A program made the position numbers and the translations under genes. From NCBI GenBank assembly GCA_000759755.1, contig BBMW01000017.1:62001-126000 (forward strand): 64,000 bases of DNA, written 5' to 3'. This DNA comes from Citrobacter werkmanii NBRC 105721 (GTDB taxonomy: Bacteria > Pseudomonadota > Gammaproteobacteria > Enterobacterales > Enterobacteriaceae). Below are positions 43,241-52,675 of this stretch, piece by piece. How positions within the stretch are numbered: the stretch's first letter is position 1; the number at the start of each line of letters is the position of its first letter. The notes below the pieces were generated by a model. That model ran no database searches, was not told where the DNA came from, and saw only the letters and a list, made by a program, of their open reading frames with translations.

Positions 43241-43483
43241 TTACTGGGTACTGGTGGTTGTCGTGGTTGTGGTTCCGGTATTAGAACCATCACCACCACC
43301 GGTCGCCGCAAGGGCCACCCCCACCGCAGAACTTACGGTGCTCACGCTGGTAGCGGAGGAACTTCCTGCCGAAACCGACGCGGCAGCCGACCCTGCAGCT
43401 TCACCCACCTGAACGGGGGCAGCATAGACAGAGGTCGCCGCAAGCGCAGATATAGCCCAAAGGCCATACAGAACTTTTTTCAT
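43241..43483 (-). CDS. yjbE: YjbE, small secreted protein of the Yjb operon
   Basis: An 80-residue exported protein, the same length as E. coli YjbE. The signal peptide (about 1-22, ending VYAAP) is followed by a mature part built almost only of Ser, Ala, Val, Gly and Thr. It ends in a run of threonines ([10 protein letters not shown]). This composition suggests an unstructured or fibrous surface component; GfcA is the group 4 capsule counterpart. The ATG at 43483 was chosen over an adjacent GTG. First gene of yjbEFGH. Confidence 0.9.
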   Translation of the reverse strand: MKKVLYGLWAISALAATSVYAAPVQVGEAAGSAAASVSAGSSSATSVSTVSSAVGVALAATGGGDGSNTGTTTTTTTSTQ

Positions 43484-43486
43484 CAC

Positions 43487-43795
43487 AAATTCCCTTCATT
43501 TAATGAATGGAGATTTACCCAAAAGAATTTCGGGCGAGATCGAGTATACACAAGCCAAAGTGTGCAAATTACGTCAGGCGGGAATTTAGGATAATTAGAA
43601 AAGAAAGCAAATCGTCATTATTAATTAATAATATTAAACATTAAAATCAATCAGTTAAAATATAAACATCAGATATGCAATATCCGTAAATTCCGAAAAT
43701 AACAGAGATGGAATTCCGGTAAGTTAATTACTTTAGGATTAAGCTCAATTAGGGAGTGAAGTAACAACGTAAATATCCTGGAGCAATCTTATAAA
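43487..43795. promoter_or_regulatory. yjbE upstream region, AT-rich, with weak RcsAB-like boxes
   Basis: About 310 bases without a gene. E. coli yjbE is activated by the Rcs phosphorelay. On the yjbE strand two partial matches to the RcsAB core end in TCCTA: around 43587-43598 and 43734-43745. Neither is strong. The sequence around 43610-43690 is very AT-rich. Confidence 0.4.
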
Positions 43796-43821
43796 AAAAG
43801 CCGATATTAATATCGGCTTTT
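43796..43821 (-). terminator. Terminator of pgi
   Basis: AAAAGCCGATATTAATATCGGCTTTT palindrome; on the minus strand seven T follow. It lies downstream of pgi beyond a REP pair. Confidence 0.88.
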
Positions 43822-43832
43822 ATATTTCATTA

Positions 43833-43910
43833 ATGCCGGATGGCGGCTAAACGCCTTATCCGGCCTACAAATGTGTGCCTGTAGGCCGGATAAGCGCAGC
43901 GTCATCAGGC
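43833..43910. repeat. REP pair at the 3' end of pgi
   Basis: REP units at 43833-43868 and 43881-43910 in opposite orientation. The right unit contains the pgi stop codon (TGA, 43905-43907). Confidence 0.92.
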
Positions 43911-45554
43911 GCGCCAGGACTTATAACGGTTAATCAAACCGTTAGTCGAGCAATCATGGCTGGTGATCTCTTTATCATCATTCAGCTCAGGCAGGATGCG
44001 ATTTGCCAGCTGTTTGCCCAGCTCCACGCCCCACTGGTCAAAGGTGAAGATGTTCAGGATCGCGCCCTGAGTAAAGATTTTGTGCTCATACAGTGCAATT
44101 AGCGCCCCCAGGCTGAACGGCGTGATTTCACGCAGCAGGATGGAGTTGGTCGGGCGGTTGCCTTCGAACACTTTGAACGGCACCACGTGGTCCAGCGTTG
44201 CCGGATCTTTACCCTGGTCGCGGTATTCCTGCTCTACCACCTCGCGGGATTTACCGAACGCCAGCGCTTCGGTCTGAGCGAAGAAGTTGGACAGCAGCTT
44301 CGGATGGTGGTCGGACAGCGGGTTATGGGTGATAGCCGGCGCGATGAAATCGCACGGTACCATTTTGGTGCCCTGGTGAATCAGCTGGTAGAACGCATGC
44401 TGGCCGTTAGTCCCCGGCTCACCCCAGATAATTGGGCCCGTCTGGTAGTCCACCGCGTTGCCGTTACGGTCAACGTATTTACCGTTGGATTCCATATTGC
44501 CCTGCTGGAAGTAGGCCGCGAAACGGTGCATATACTGGTCGTACGGCAGGATCGCTTCGGTTTCAGCGCCGAAGAAGTTGTTGTACCAGATCCCGATCAG
44601 CGCCAGCAGCACCGGCAGGTTTTTCTCCGCCGGGGTAGTGGAGAAGTGTTTGTCCATCGCATGCGCGCCGGACAGCAGCTCAACGAAGTTATCGAAACCA
44701 ACGGACAGGATGATCGACAGACCAATTGCTGACCACAGAGAGTAACGACCGCCAACCCAGTCCCAGAACTCAAACATGTTGGCGGTATCAATACCGAATT
44801 CGCCGACCGCTTTCGCGTTAGTGGAGAGGGCTGCGAAGTGCTTGGCAACGTGTTTTTCATCACCGGCGGTTTTCAGGAACCAGTCGCGCGCGCTATGGGC
44901 GTTGGTCATGGTTTCCTGGGTGGTGAAGGTTTTCGAAGCGACCAGGAACAGCGTGGTTTCCGGGTTCACTTTCTTCAGCACTTCAGCGATGTGCGTCCCA
45001 TCGACGTTAGACACAAAGTGCATGTTCAGATGGTTTTTATACGGACGCAGCGCTTCGGTCACCATGAACGGACCAAGGTCGGAACCGCCGATACCGATGT
45101 TCACCACATCAGTAATAGCTTTGCCGGTATAGCCTTTCCAGCTTCCGGAAATGATCGCTTCCGAGAAGGATTTCATCTTCTCCAGCACCGCGTTCACTTC
45201 CGGCATCACATCTTTGCCGTCAACGATGATTGGGGTATTGCTACGGTTACGCAGCGCCACGTGCAGCACGGCACGGTCTTCGGTACGGTTGATTTTCTCA
45301 CCGGAGAACATGGACTTGATGGCGCCTGCCAAATCGGTCTCTTTCGCCAGATCCTGCAGTTTGGCCAGCGTCTCTTCAGTGATGCGGTTTTTGGAGAAAT
45401 CCACCAGCATCAGATCGTCAAACGTCGCGGAAAATTTGGTGAAACGATCGCTATCTTTCGCGAACAGATCGGCGATAGTAACGTCTTTCATCTCTTCAAA
45501 GTGTTTTTGTAGTGCCTGCCAGGCTGAGGTCTGCGTTGGATTGATGTTTTTCAT
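43905..45554 (-). CDS. pgi: Pgi, glucose-6-phosphate isomerase
   Basis: A 549-residue glycolytic enzyme interconverting glucose 6-phosphate and fructose 6-phosphate, the same length as in E. coli. Family signatures are present: [13 protein letters not shown] and the phosphate-binding [13 protein letters not shown]. Catalytic Glu is in [18 protein letters not shown], the base His in [10 protein letters not shown], and Lys in the late [13 protein letters not shown]. The start at 45554 (MKNINPTQ) is set by homology. Divergent from lysC. The last codons and stop run into a REP unit. Confidence 0.98.
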   Translation of the reverse strand: MKNINPTQTSAWQALQKHFEEMKDVTIADLFAKDSDRFTKFSATFDDLMLVDFSKNRITEETLAKLQDLAKETDLAGAIKSMFSGEKINRTEDRAVLHVALRNRSNTPIIVDGKDVMPEVNAVLEKMKSFSEAIISGSWKGYTGKAITDVVNIGIGGSDLGPFMVTEALRPYKNHLNMHFVSNVDGTHIAEVLKKVNPETTLFLVASKTFTTQETMTNAHSARDWFLKTAGDEKHVAKHFAALSTNAKAVGEFGIDTANMFEFWDWVGGRYSLWSAIGLSIILSVGFDNFVELLSGAHAMDKHFSTTPAEKNLPVLLALIGIWYNNFFGAETEAILPYDQYMHRFAAYFQQGNMESNGKYVDRNGNAVDYQTGPIIWGEPGTNGQHAFYQLIHQGTKMVPCDFIAPAITHNPLSDHHPKLLSNFFAQTEALAFGKSREVVEQEYRDQGKDPATLDHVVPFKVFEGNRPTNSILLREITPFSLGALIALYEHKIFTQGAILNIFTFDQWGVELGKQLANRILPELNDDKEITSHDCSTNGLINRYKSWRA

Positions 45555-45868
45555 TAGCAATACTCTTCTGATTTTGAGAATTGTGACTGAGATCGATTGT
45601 AACGCCAGTCACAGAAAAGTGTGATTGTTTTAATGCCATTGCCAGGGCATCCGCCAAACGAGGTTAAAAAGTATAGCCGTTATCAGCGTTGTTATTAGTA
45701 CCGTTACTCAACGCAGTTGCAGCATGAAAAATCCGCATAATCCCAGCGTTGACAGTGCAAGCTACACATTTTATTTATAAATACGGTATTTGCATTTGCG
45801 CCTGCACCGGTTTCCGTTCTGCCTTATGTGCCATGGTCGCTCTATTCACTCCCTGACACGAGGTAGTT
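45555..45868. other. pgi-lysC intergenic region; lysC leader without a visible lysine riboswitch
   Basis: The 314 bases hold the divergent pgi promoter region and the lysC promoter (45749-45777). The leader from about 45784 to 45868 is only about 85 bases. Its last ~75 bases resemble the distal part of the E. coli lysC leader (TGCGCC...TTCCG...TTGTGCC-like...CCCTGACACGAGGTAGTT). The five-helix lysine aptamer that precedes that part in E. coli is not there. AGAGG and GAGGAGCC-type conserved loops of the aptamer are absent from the whole gap. Confidence 0.7.
45749..45777 (+). promoter_or_regulatory. lysC promoter
   Basis: TTGACA (45749-45754), a 17-base spacer and TATTTA (45772-45777), giving a start near 45784. 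Confidence 0.7.
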
Positions 45869-47218
45869 ATGACTGATGTAGTTGTCTCCAAGTTTGGCGG
45901 TACCAGCGTGGCGGATTTTGATGCCATGAATCGCAGCGCCGATGTGGTGCTTTCTGATGCGAACGTCCGATTAGTGGTGCTTTCCGCGTCGGCAGGCATT
46001 ACTAACCTGCTGGTCGCGCTGGCCGAAGGGCTGGAGCCAACCGAGCGCTTCGAAAAACTCGACGCCATTCGTCAAATTCAGTTCAATATTCTGGAACGCC
46101 TGCGTTATCCAAACGTGATTCGTGAAGAGATCGAACGCCTGCTGGAAAACATCACCACGCTGGCAGAAGCGGCGTCACTGGCGACCTCAACCGCGCTGAC
46201 CGACGAACTGGTCAGCCACGGTGAGCTGATGTCTACTCTCCTGTTTGTTGAGATCCTGCGTGAGCGCAACGTCCAAGCGCAGTGGTTTGATGTGCGTAAA
46301 GTGATGCGCACTAACGATCGTTTCGGTCGTGCAGAACCCGACGTCGCAGCGCTGGCCGAACTGACCACGCTCCAGTTAGCCCCGCGTCTGAGCGAAGGCC
46401 TGGTGATTACCCAAGGCTTTATCGGCAGCGAAAGCAAGGGCCGCACCACCACGCTGGGACGCGGCGGCAGTGATTATACGGCCGCCCTGCTGGCTGAAGC
46501 GCTGCACGCAACGCGCGTCGATATCTGGACCGATGTTCCCGGCATTTACACCACCGATCCGCGCGTCGTTCCAGCCGCTAAACGTATTGATGAAATCGCC
46601 TTCGAAGAAGCCGCGGAAATGGCGACCTTCGGCGCGAAAGTGCTGCACCCGGCAACCCTGTTACCTGCTGTACGTAGCGATATCCCGGTGTTTGTTGGCT
46701 CCAGTAAGGATCCAAAAGCAGGCGGTACGCTGGTATGCAATAAAACCCAAAATCCACCGTTATTCCGTGCCCTGGCGCTACGCCGTAAGCAAACGCTGCT
46801 AACGCTGCATAGCCTGAATATGCTGCACTCTCGCGGCTTTTTAGCGGAAGTGTTCGGCATCCTGGCGCGCCACAACATCTCGGTAGATTTAATTACTACA
46901 TCGGAAGTCAGCGTGGCGCTGACGCTGGATACCACCGGTTCAACGTCTACCGGCGATACGCTGTTAACACAGTCTCTGCTGATGGAACTTTCTGCCCTGT
47001 GTCGGGTTGAAGTGGAAGAAGACCTGGCGCTGGTGGCGCTGATTGGCAACGACCTGTCCAAAGCCTGTGGCGTGGGTAAAGAGGTGTTCGGCGTACTGGA
47101 GCCGTTCAACATCCGCATGATTTGCTACGGCGCGTCCAGCCATAACCTGTGCTTCCTGGTGCCCGGAACCGAAGCCGAACAGGTGGTACAGAAGCTGCAC
47201 CATAATTTGTTTGAATAA
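45869..47218 (+). CDS. lysC: LysC, lysine-sensitive aspartokinase III
   Basis: A 449-residue kinase making aspartyl phosphate, the first step toward lysine, threonine and methionine; the same length as E. coli LysC. The kinase domain begins [13 protein letters not shown] (about residue 5), with [16 protein letters not shown] (about 196) and [14 protein letters not shown]. Two ACT domains from about residue 310 bind lysine for feedback inhibition, with [17 protein letters not shown] and [17 protein letters not shown]. All allosteric segments look intact. An ACGAGGTAG ribosome binding site precedes the ATG. Confidence 0.97.
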   Translation: MTDVVVSKFGGTSVADFDAMNRSADVVLSDANVRLVVLSASAGITNLLVALAEGLEPTERFEKLDAIRQIQFNILERLRYPNVIREEIERLLENITTLAEAASLATSTALTDELVSHGELMSTLLFVEILRERNVQAQWFDVRKVMRTNDRFGRAEPDVAALAELTTLQLAPRLSEGLVITQGFIGSESKGRTTTLGRGGSDYTAALLAEALHATRVDIWTDVPGIYTTDPRVVPAAKRIDEIAFEEAAEMATFGAKVLHPATLLPAVRSDIPVFVGSSKDPKAGGTLVCNKTQNPPLFRALALRRKQTLLTLHSLNMLHSRGFLAEVFGILARHNISVDLITTSEVSVALTLDTTGSTSTGDTLLTQSLLMELSALCRVEVEEDLALVALIGNDLSKACGVGKEVFGVLEPFNIRMICYGASSHNLCFLVPGTEAEQVVQKLHHNLFE

Positions 47219-47247
47219 TATTTCATCACGCGATAAATAATAACTAT

Positions 47248-47272
47248 AGCCGGGCTCGAACCCGGCTTTTTT
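47248..47272 (+). terminator. Terminator of lysC
   Basis: AGCCGGG-N6-CCCGGCT followed by a T run, 30 bases after the lysC stop. Confidence 0.92.
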
Positions 47273-47310
47273 ATAACAACACAACACATTTCAATCGCAA
47301 GGAATATAAC

Positions 47311-48237
47311 ATGCTCGCTACTCTGACGCGGCTGTTCCCATTATGGGCGCTGCTGCTCTCTGTTATTGCGTATTACACGCCCTCCACCTTTACGCCTGTC
47401 GGGCCATTCGTGCCGTCGTTACTGATGCTGATTATGTTCGGCATGGGCGTCCATTTGAAAGTGGATGACTTTAAACGCGTACTCTCACGTCCTGCGCCGG
47501 TCGCCGCGGGTATTTTCCTGCACTATCTGGTGATGCCGCTCGCCGCATGGATTTTGGCGCTGGCTTTTAATATGCCGCCGGAACTGTCCGCAGGCATGGT
47601 GCTGGTCGGGAGTGTCGCCAGCGGAACAGCGTCTAACGTCATGATCTATCTGGCCAAAGGCGATGTAGCGCTCTCCGTGACTATTTCATCCGTTTCAACG
47701 TTGGTCGGCGTTGTCGCCACACCGCTGCTGACACGGCTGTATGTCGATGCGCATATTCAGGTGGATGTGATGGGTATGCTACTGAGTATTCTGCAGATCG
47801 TGGTCATTCCGATTGCCCTGGGACTGGTCATTCACCATTTGTTCCCACGCATCGTAAAAGCCGTCGAGCCGTATCTGCCCGCGTTTTCTATGGTGTGCAT
47901 CCTGGCGATCATCAGCGCCGTCGTGGCAGGCTCCGCTTCGCACATTGCGTCCGTCGGCTTTGTGGTGATTATCGCCGTTATCCTGCATAACACCATTGGC
48001 CTGCTCGGCGGTTACTGGGGCGGAAAACTGTTTGGTTTCGACGAGTCGACCTGCCGTACGTTAGCTATCGAAGTCGGCATGCAGAATTCAGGGCTGGCCG
48101 CTGCGCTGGGCAAAATCTACTTTGGCCCGCTCGCCGCCCTGCCCGGTGCGCTGTTCTCCGTCTGGCACAACCTTTCTGGTTCGCTGCTGGCGGGTTACTG
48201 GTCCGGTAAACCGATTGATGAGAAAAAACGCCGCTAA
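47311..48237 (+). CDS. panS: PanS-type bile-acid:Na+ symporter family transporter (ketopantoate uptake)
   Basis: A 308-residue inner-membrane protein of the BASS family (SBF-like), with about nine to ten membrane helices. Signatures include [50 protein letters not shown] (the sodium-site crossover region, about 110-140) and [16 protein letters not shown] (the second crossover). In Salmonella the PanS protein of this family transports ketopantoate. The equation with PanS rests on remembered family features, so the substrate is less sure than the family. It has its own AAGGAAT ribosome binding site and sits between lysC and yjbD. Confidence 0.8.
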   Translation: MLATLTRLFPLWALLLSVIAYYTPSTFTPVGPFVPSLLMLIMFGMGVHLKVDDFKRVLSRPAPVAAGIFLHYLVMPLAAWILALAFNMPPELSAGMVLVGSVASGTASNVMIYLAKGDVALSVTISSVSTLVGVVATPLLTRLYVDAHIQVDVMGMLLSILQIVVIPIALGLVIHHLFPRIVKAVEPYLPAFSMVCILAIISAVVAGSASHIASVGFVVIIAVILHNTIGLLGGYWGGKLFGFDESTCRTLAIEVGMQNSGLAAALGKIYFGPLAALPGALFSVWHNLSGSLLAGYWSGKPIDEKKRR

Positions 48238-48246
48238 TTGTCGGCT

Positions 48247-48325
48247 GTAGGCCCGATAAGCGTAACGCTATCAGGCACAATGCGTGCAAATCGCCGGATG
48301 GTGGCTAACGCCTTATCCGGCCTAC
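48247..48325. repeat. REP pair between panS and yjbD
   Basis: REP units at 48247-48278 (GTAGGCCCGATAAGCG...TATCAGGCAC) and 48291-48325 (TCGCCGGATGGTGG...CTTATCCGGCCTAC). Confidence 0.88.
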
Positions 48326-48380
48326 CCAGCCTCTGCACTTTGCCGTACACTGAGGACATCGGCTAACAGAGGGCACCCCT

Positions 48381-48653
48381 ATGGCACTCCCCCGCATTAC
48401 CCAAAAAGAGATGACCGAGCGCGAGCAGCGTGAACTGAAAACGCTGCTCGACCGCGCGCGCATCGCGCATGGTCGGCTGCTGACCAACGCAGAGACCAAC
48501 AGCATCAAGAAAGAGTACATCGATAAACTGATGGCCTTGCGCGAAGCGGAAGCAAAAAAAGCCCGCCAGTTAAAGAAAAAGCAGGCTTATAAACCGGATG
48601 CGGAAGCATCGTTTTCCTGGTCAGCGAATACGCCCACGCGCGGCAGACGTTAA
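48381..48653 (+). CDS. yjbD: YjbD, DUF3811 small protein
   Basis: A 90-residue, highly charged protein (Lys, Arg and Glu throughout; [37 protein letters not shown]), predicted mostly helical and probably a coiled coil. Length equals E. coli YjbD; the function is unknown. The ATG follows AGAGGGCACCC. Its TAA stop overlaps the stop of the convergent rluF by two bases. Confidence 0.9.
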   Translation: MALPRITQKEMTEREQRELKTLLDRARIAHGRLLTNAETNSIKKEYIDKLMALREAEAKKARQLKKKQAYKPDAEASFSWSANTPTRGRR

Positions 48654-49525
48654 CGCCCTTTCTTCTTACGCCCCGGTGAGGTAAAGCGTTTACCGTTTGC
48701 TGCCGGGCGCGATTTCTCTTTCTCCGCAGATTTTTCGATTTTCACTACCGGGCGCTTAATGCCTGCGGTTTTTGGCTTCGCTTTCGCCTTCGGTTTGGCT
48801 TCTGAGGACGAGTTCTCAATCAGCTTGAACAGATCAATCAGTTCGTCATCCGTCAGGTCGCGCCATTCACCAAGCGGCAGGCCAGACAAGCCAACGTTCA
48901 TGATACGTGTACGCTCAAGTTTGGTAACTTCATAGCCAAAGTGCTCGCACATACGACGGATCTGACGGTTCAGCCCCTGAATCAGCGTGATGCGAAACAC
49001 AAACGGCGCTTCTTTTTTCACCTTACATTTCTTGGTGACGGTGCCGAGGATTGGCACACCGGCCCCCATCCCACGGATAAAGTCATCAGTGACCGGCTTA
49101 TCTACCGTCACCAGATACTCTTTTTCATGATCGTTACCGGCACGCAAGATTTTATTCACCAGGTCGCCGTGGTTGGTCAGAAAGATAAGTCCCTGGGAAT
49201 CTTTGTCCAGACGACCGATTGGGAACACACGCTTGCTGTGATTCACGAAATCAACAATGTTGTCGCGCTCGCTGTCTTCGGTGGTGCTGACAATCCCTAC
49301 TGGCTTGTTCAGCGCGATAAAGACCAGATCTTCCGCTTCACGCGGCTCAATCAACCGACCATTCACTTTTACGACGTCGCCAGGCTTTACCTGATCGCCA
49401 ATGGTGGCGCGTTTACCATTCAGGAAGACATTCCCTTGTTCGATAAAGCGATCCGCCTCGCGACGCGAGCAGATTCCGCTTTCACTGATGTATTTATTTA
49501 ATCGGATGGATGAGTCGGGCAGCAT
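48650..49525 (-). CDS. rluF: RluF, 23S rRNA pseudouridine(2604) synthase
   Basis: A 291-residue RsuA-family pseudouridine synthase that modifies U2604 of 23S rRNA (and tRNA-Tyr U35 in E. coli). The N-terminal S4 domain is [30 protein letters not shown]. The catalytic Asp is in [20 protein letters not shown] (about residue 107). [17 protein letters not shown] is the conserved motif III. The C-terminal 50 residues are Lys-rich and disordered. The start at 49525 ([10 protein letters not shown]) is set by homology and follows AAGGAGAAA. Confidence 0.96.
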   Translation of the reverse strand: MLPDSSIRLNKYISESGICSRREADRFIEQGNVFLNGKRATIGDQVKPGDVVKVNGRLIEPREAEDLVFIALNKPVGIVSTTEDSERDNIVDFVNHSKRVFPIGRLDKDSQGLIFLTNHGDLVNKILRAGNDHEKEYLVTVDKPVTDDFIRGMGAGVPILGTVTKKCKVKKEAPFVFRITLIQGLNRQIRRMCEHFGYEVTKLERTRIMNVGLSGLPLGEWRDLTDDELIDLFKLIENSSSEAKPKAKAKPKTAGIKRPVVKIEKSAEKEKSRPAANGKRFTSPGRKKKGR

Positions 49526-49868
49526 AGTTTCTCCTTTGACAGCGAAATATACCCTACCTTGTGGGCGATAAAAAATAATCGTGTTCGACTGCCTACGCAC
49601 TATTTGTGATCTGTCCCAGCTTTTGACACAAAAGTGTTAGCAATGCATACCTGCAATTTTGCTGAGTGAAAACAAGCAGAATCAATACATTAGAGCAACA
49701 TGCACATCTGTGCCGACAACGCGCAATCTCCACATCAAATGTGCAACACAATCGTTCAGTTCTTAACGCTGAAATAAGTGAAAATAGCTTTGAGATGTGA
49801 AACAGATGGGGTTATATCAGATCAAGAAGGCAATTTCGTGATTTGCACAAATGTGCAGGAGTCCAAAA
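49526..49868. promoter_or_regulatory. rluF-sorC divergent control region with candidate SorC operators
   Basis: 343 bases without a gene. Inverted repeats with the half-site TGCACA/TGTGCA recur: TGCACATCTGTGCC at 49701-49714 and TGCACAAATGTGCA at 49844-49857, with a related ACATCAAATGT at 49732-49742. The last abuts the sorC ribosome binding site. A CRP half-site TGTGA lies at 49796-49800. SorC is known to be both repressor and sorbose-dependent activator of its operon. That these repeats are its sites is inference. Confidence 0.5.
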
Positions 49869-50822
49869 ATGGCGATGGAAAACAGCGATGATATCCGCCT
49901 GATCGTAAAAATAGCGCAGCTGTATTACGAACAGGATATGACACAAGCGCAAATCGCCCGCGAGCTGGGTATTTATCGCACCACGATCAGCCGGTTACTA
50001 AAACGTGGACGCGAGCAGGGTATCGTCACCATCGCCATTAATTACGACTACAACGAAAATCTGTGGCTGGAACAGCAGCTAAAACAGAAATTTGGCCTGA
50101 AAGAGGCGGTCGTAGTCTCCTGCGATAGCGAGCAGGAAGATGAACAACTTAATATGATGGGCGTACATGGCGCACAGTTGCTGGAACGCTTACTGGAACC
50201 CGGCGACATTATCGGGTTCTCATGGGGCCGCGCGGTACGGGGACTGGTGGAAGGATTATCTCCTGCCAGCCAGTCGCGCCAGCTGATCTGTGTGCCGATT
50301 ATCGGCGGACCATCCGGCAAGCTTGAAAGCCGCTACCACGTCAATACGCTGACCTACGGCGCTGCGGCAAAGCTCAAAGGGGAATCACACCTGGCAGATT
50401 TCCCGGCACTGCTGGAAAACCCGCTGATCCGTAACGGCATTATGCAGTCCCGGCACTTCAAATCGATTTCCGCTTACTGGGATAATCTGGATGTCGCGCT
50501 GGTCGGTATTGGGTCTCCGGCAATACGCGATGGTGCCAACTGGCACGCTTTTTACGGCAGTGAAGAGAGTGATGACCTGCATGCCCGCCATGTTGCCGGA
50601 GACATTTGCTCGCGCTTTTACGATATCAACGGTGTGACCGTAGAGACCAGGATGAGTGAAAAGACGCTCGCCATCGAAACAGATAAATTAAAACAGGCAC
50701 GTTACTCCATTGGTATTGCAATGGGTGAAGAAAAATACAGTGGGATATTAGGCGCATTACGTGGGAATTATATTAACTGTTTAGTCACCAACAGTCATAC
50801 CGCTGAATTATTGTTGAAGTAA
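49869..50822 (+). CDS. sorC: SorC, sorbose operon regulator
   Basis: A 317-residue SorC/DeoR-type regulator of L-sorbose utilisation. The N-terminal DNA-binding domain (about residues 5-60) contains MTQAQIARELGIYRTTISRLLKRGREQGIV. The large C-terminal sugar-phosphate-binding domain (about 70-315) has GFSWGRAVRGLVEGL, CVPIIGGPSG and LVGIGSPAI. It is very close to the Klebsiella pneumoniae SorC sequence as I recall it. The ATG at 49869 has AGGAGT six bases before; the second ATG at 49875 is the start used for the Klebsiella protein and cannot be excluded. First gene of sorCDFBAME. Confidence 0.93.
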   Translation: MAMENSDDIRLIVKIAQLYYEQDMTQAQIARELGIYRTTISRLLKRGREQGIVTIAINYDYNENLWLEQQLKQKFGLKEAVVVSCDSEQEDEQLNMMGVHGAQLLERLLEPGDIIGFSWGRAVRGLVEGLSPASQSRQLICVPIIGGPSGKLESRYHVNTLTYGAAAKLKGESHLADFPALLENPLIRNGIMQSRHFKSISAYWDNLDVALVGIGSPAIRDGANWHAFYGSEESDDLHARHVAGDICSRFYDINGVTVETRMSEKTLAIETDKLKQARYSIGIAMGEEKYSGILGALRGNYINCLVTNSHTAELLLK

Positions 50823-50892
50823 ATAAATTCTAATTGGTCCTGCCATAATTAATTTTATGTGGGATCCCATTATCTGAAATCGGGAGTTTATT

Positions 50893-51699
50893 ATGCAAAC
50901 GTGGTTAAACTTGCAGGGAAAAGTCATTATTGTTACCGGTGGTGCATCCGGAATTGGCCTGGCCATTGTCGAGGAGCTATTAGCGCAAGGCGCTAATGTA
51001 CAAATGGCGGATATTCATGGCGGAGAAGGTAAATATGACAGCCATAGCGGATATCATTTCTGGCCAACGGATATTTCCAGTGCCAAAGAGGTTAATCATA
51101 CTGTTGCTGAAATTATCCAACGCTACGGACGTATTGATGGACTGGTAAATAATGCTGGCGTTAACTTCCCACGGCTATTGGTTGATGAAAAAGCACCCGC
51201 CGGGCAATACGAACTCAACGAAGCTGCTTTTGAAAAAATGGTTAATATCAACCAGAAAGGTGTGTTCTTAATGTCGCAAGCAACGGCACGCCAAATGGTA
51301 AAACAGCATAACGGCGTGATCGTGAATGTCTCTTCCGAAAGCGGGCTGGAAGGTTCAGAGGGCCAAAGCTGCTATGCCGCCACCAAAGCCGCGTTGAATA
51401 GCTTTACCCGCTCCTGGTCGAAAGAGTTGGGCAAACACGGCATTCGTGTGGTGGGAATTGCGCCTGGCATTCTGGAAAAAACCGGTCTGCGCACCCCCGA
51501 GTATGAAGAAGCGCTGGCCTGGACCCGCAACATCACCGTCGAACAGTTGCGTGAGGGTTATACCAAGAACGCGATCCCGATTGGTCGATCAGGGCGCTTA
51601 AGCGAAGTCGCTGATTTTATTTGTTATCTTTTATCTGAGCGCGCCAGTTACATCACCGGAGTAACCACTAACATTGCGGGCGGAAAAACGCGCGGCTAA
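50893..51699 (+). CDS. sorD: SorD, D-glucitol-6-phosphate 2-dehydrogenase
   Basis: A 268-residue short-chain dehydrogenase that oxidises D-glucitol 6-phosphate to fructose 6-phosphate, the second intracellular step of L-sorbose breakdown. The cofactor motif is VTGGASGIGLAIVEEL (about residue 15). NNAGVNFPR is present. The catalytic set is Ser in VNVSSESGLEG and YxxxK in CYAATKAAL (about 162-166). The family length is about 250-270. It begins 70 bases after sorC with a GGGAG site; nine bases separate it from sorF. Confidence 0.93.
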   Translation: MQTWLNLQGKVIIVTGGASGIGLAIVEELLAQGANVQMADIHGGEGKYDSHSGYHFWPTDISSAKEVNHTVAEIIQRYGRIDGLVNNAGVNFPRLLVDEKAPAGQYELNEAAFEKMVNINQKGVFLMSQATARQMVKQHNGVIVNVSSESGLEGSEGQSCYAATKAALNSFTRSWSKELGKHGIRVVGIAPGILEKTGLRTPEYEEALAWTRNITVEQLREGYTKNAIPIGRSGRLSEVADFICYLLSERASYITGVTTNIAGGKTRG

Positions 51700-51708
51700 G
51701 GAGGTTTT

Positions 51709-52116
51709 ATGGTCAATGCAATCTTCTGTGCTCACGGCAAACTGGCCTGCGCCATGCTGGAATCGGTACAGATGGTCTACGGCGATGTCAACGTCGAAGC
51801 GGTGGCATTTGTCCCTGGGGAGAACGCCAGCAACATCGTGGAAAAGCTGGAAAAGTTAGTAAGTATTCACACTAGTGATGAATGGCTGATTGCCGTCGAT
51901 CTGCAGTGTGGCAGTCCCTGGAATGCTGCCGCTTCGCTGGCAATGCAAAACCCCACCATTCGCGTCATTAGCGGGTTGTCGCTGCCATTAGCTCTGGAAC
52001 TGGTAGACAACCAAAGCTGTATGAATGTGGATGAACTGTGCGAACACCTGACGACCATTGCTCAACAAACCTGTGTCGTCTGGCAACATCTGGAAACGAC
52101 CGAAGAGGATTTCTGA
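51709..52116 (+). CDS. sorF: SorF, sorbose PTS EIIA component
   Basis: A 135-residue EIIA of the mannose-type phosphotransferase family. The phosphorylated histidine is His9 in IFCAHGKLACAML, followed by the typical Rossmann-like EIIA-Man fold (WLIAVDLQCGSPWNAAASLAMQ). It takes phosphate from HPr and passes it to SorB. AAGGAGG ribosome binding site. Its TGA stop overlaps the sorB ATG (TGATG), so the two are translationally coupled. Confidence 0.92.
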   Translation: MVNAIFCAHGKLACAMLESVQMVYGDVNVEAVAFVPGENASNIVEKLEKLVSIHTSDEWLIAVDLQCGSPWNAAASLAMQNPTIRVISGLSLPLALELVDNQSCMNVDELCEHLTTIAQQTCVVWQHLETTEEDF

Positions 52117-52610
52117 TGAACATTACCCTTGCTCGTATCGATGACCGCTTGATTCACGGTCAGGTCACCACCGTCTGGTCGAAGGTGGCGAATGCCCAAC
52201 GAATTATTATCTGCAATGACGACGTTTATAACGATGAAGTACGTCGAACATTATTACGTCAGGCAGCCCCGCCAGGAATGAAGGTTAACGTCGTTAATAT
52301 CGAAAAGGCGGTCGCTGTTTACCATAACCCGCAATATCAGAGCGAAACCGTTTTTTATTTGTTTACCCGCCCACAGGATGCATTAGCAATGGTAAAACAA
52401 GGGGTAAAAATTTCCACGTTAAATATTGGCGGCATGGCCTGGCGACCGGGTAAAAAACAATTAACCAAAGCCGTTTCTTTAGACAGCGACGACATTAATG
52501 CGTTTCGTGAGTTAGATAAACTAGGCGTCACGCTGGATTTACGCGTCGTCGCATCCGATCCATCGATTAATATTCTCGAAAAAATAGAAGAACAATCTTT
52601 CGCTGAATAA
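52116..52610 (+). CDS. sorB: SorB, sorbose PTS EIIB component
   Basis: A 164-residue EIIB of the mannose-family PTS. The phosphorylated histidine is His14 in ARIDDRLIHGQVTTVW, the family signature. GMKVNVVNIEKAV and LFTRPQDALAMVKQG follow as expected. It receives phosphate from SorF and passes it to L-sorbose during transport through SorA-SorM. Start fixed by overlap with the sorF stop and by family length (164 in Klebsiella). Confidence 0.94.
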   Translation: MNITLARIDDRLIHGQVTTVWSKVANAQRIIICNDDVYNDEVRRTLLRQAAPPGMKVNVVNIEKAVAVYHNPQYQSETVFYLFTRPQDALAMVKQGVKISTLNIGGMAWRPGKKQLTKAVSLDSDDINAFRELDKLGVTLDLRVVASDPSINILEKIEEQSFAE

Positions 52611-52675
52611 ATAAAAATGCCTGTGTACTTATGCTTTAACAGGCAGGGATGTTCACATTCACAAGGTGACATATT

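Noticed and set aside
44187-45512. Two long plus-strand frames opposite pgi
   Set aside because: Pgi is certain over the whole stretch, and strong codon bias in pgi creates long open antisense frames.
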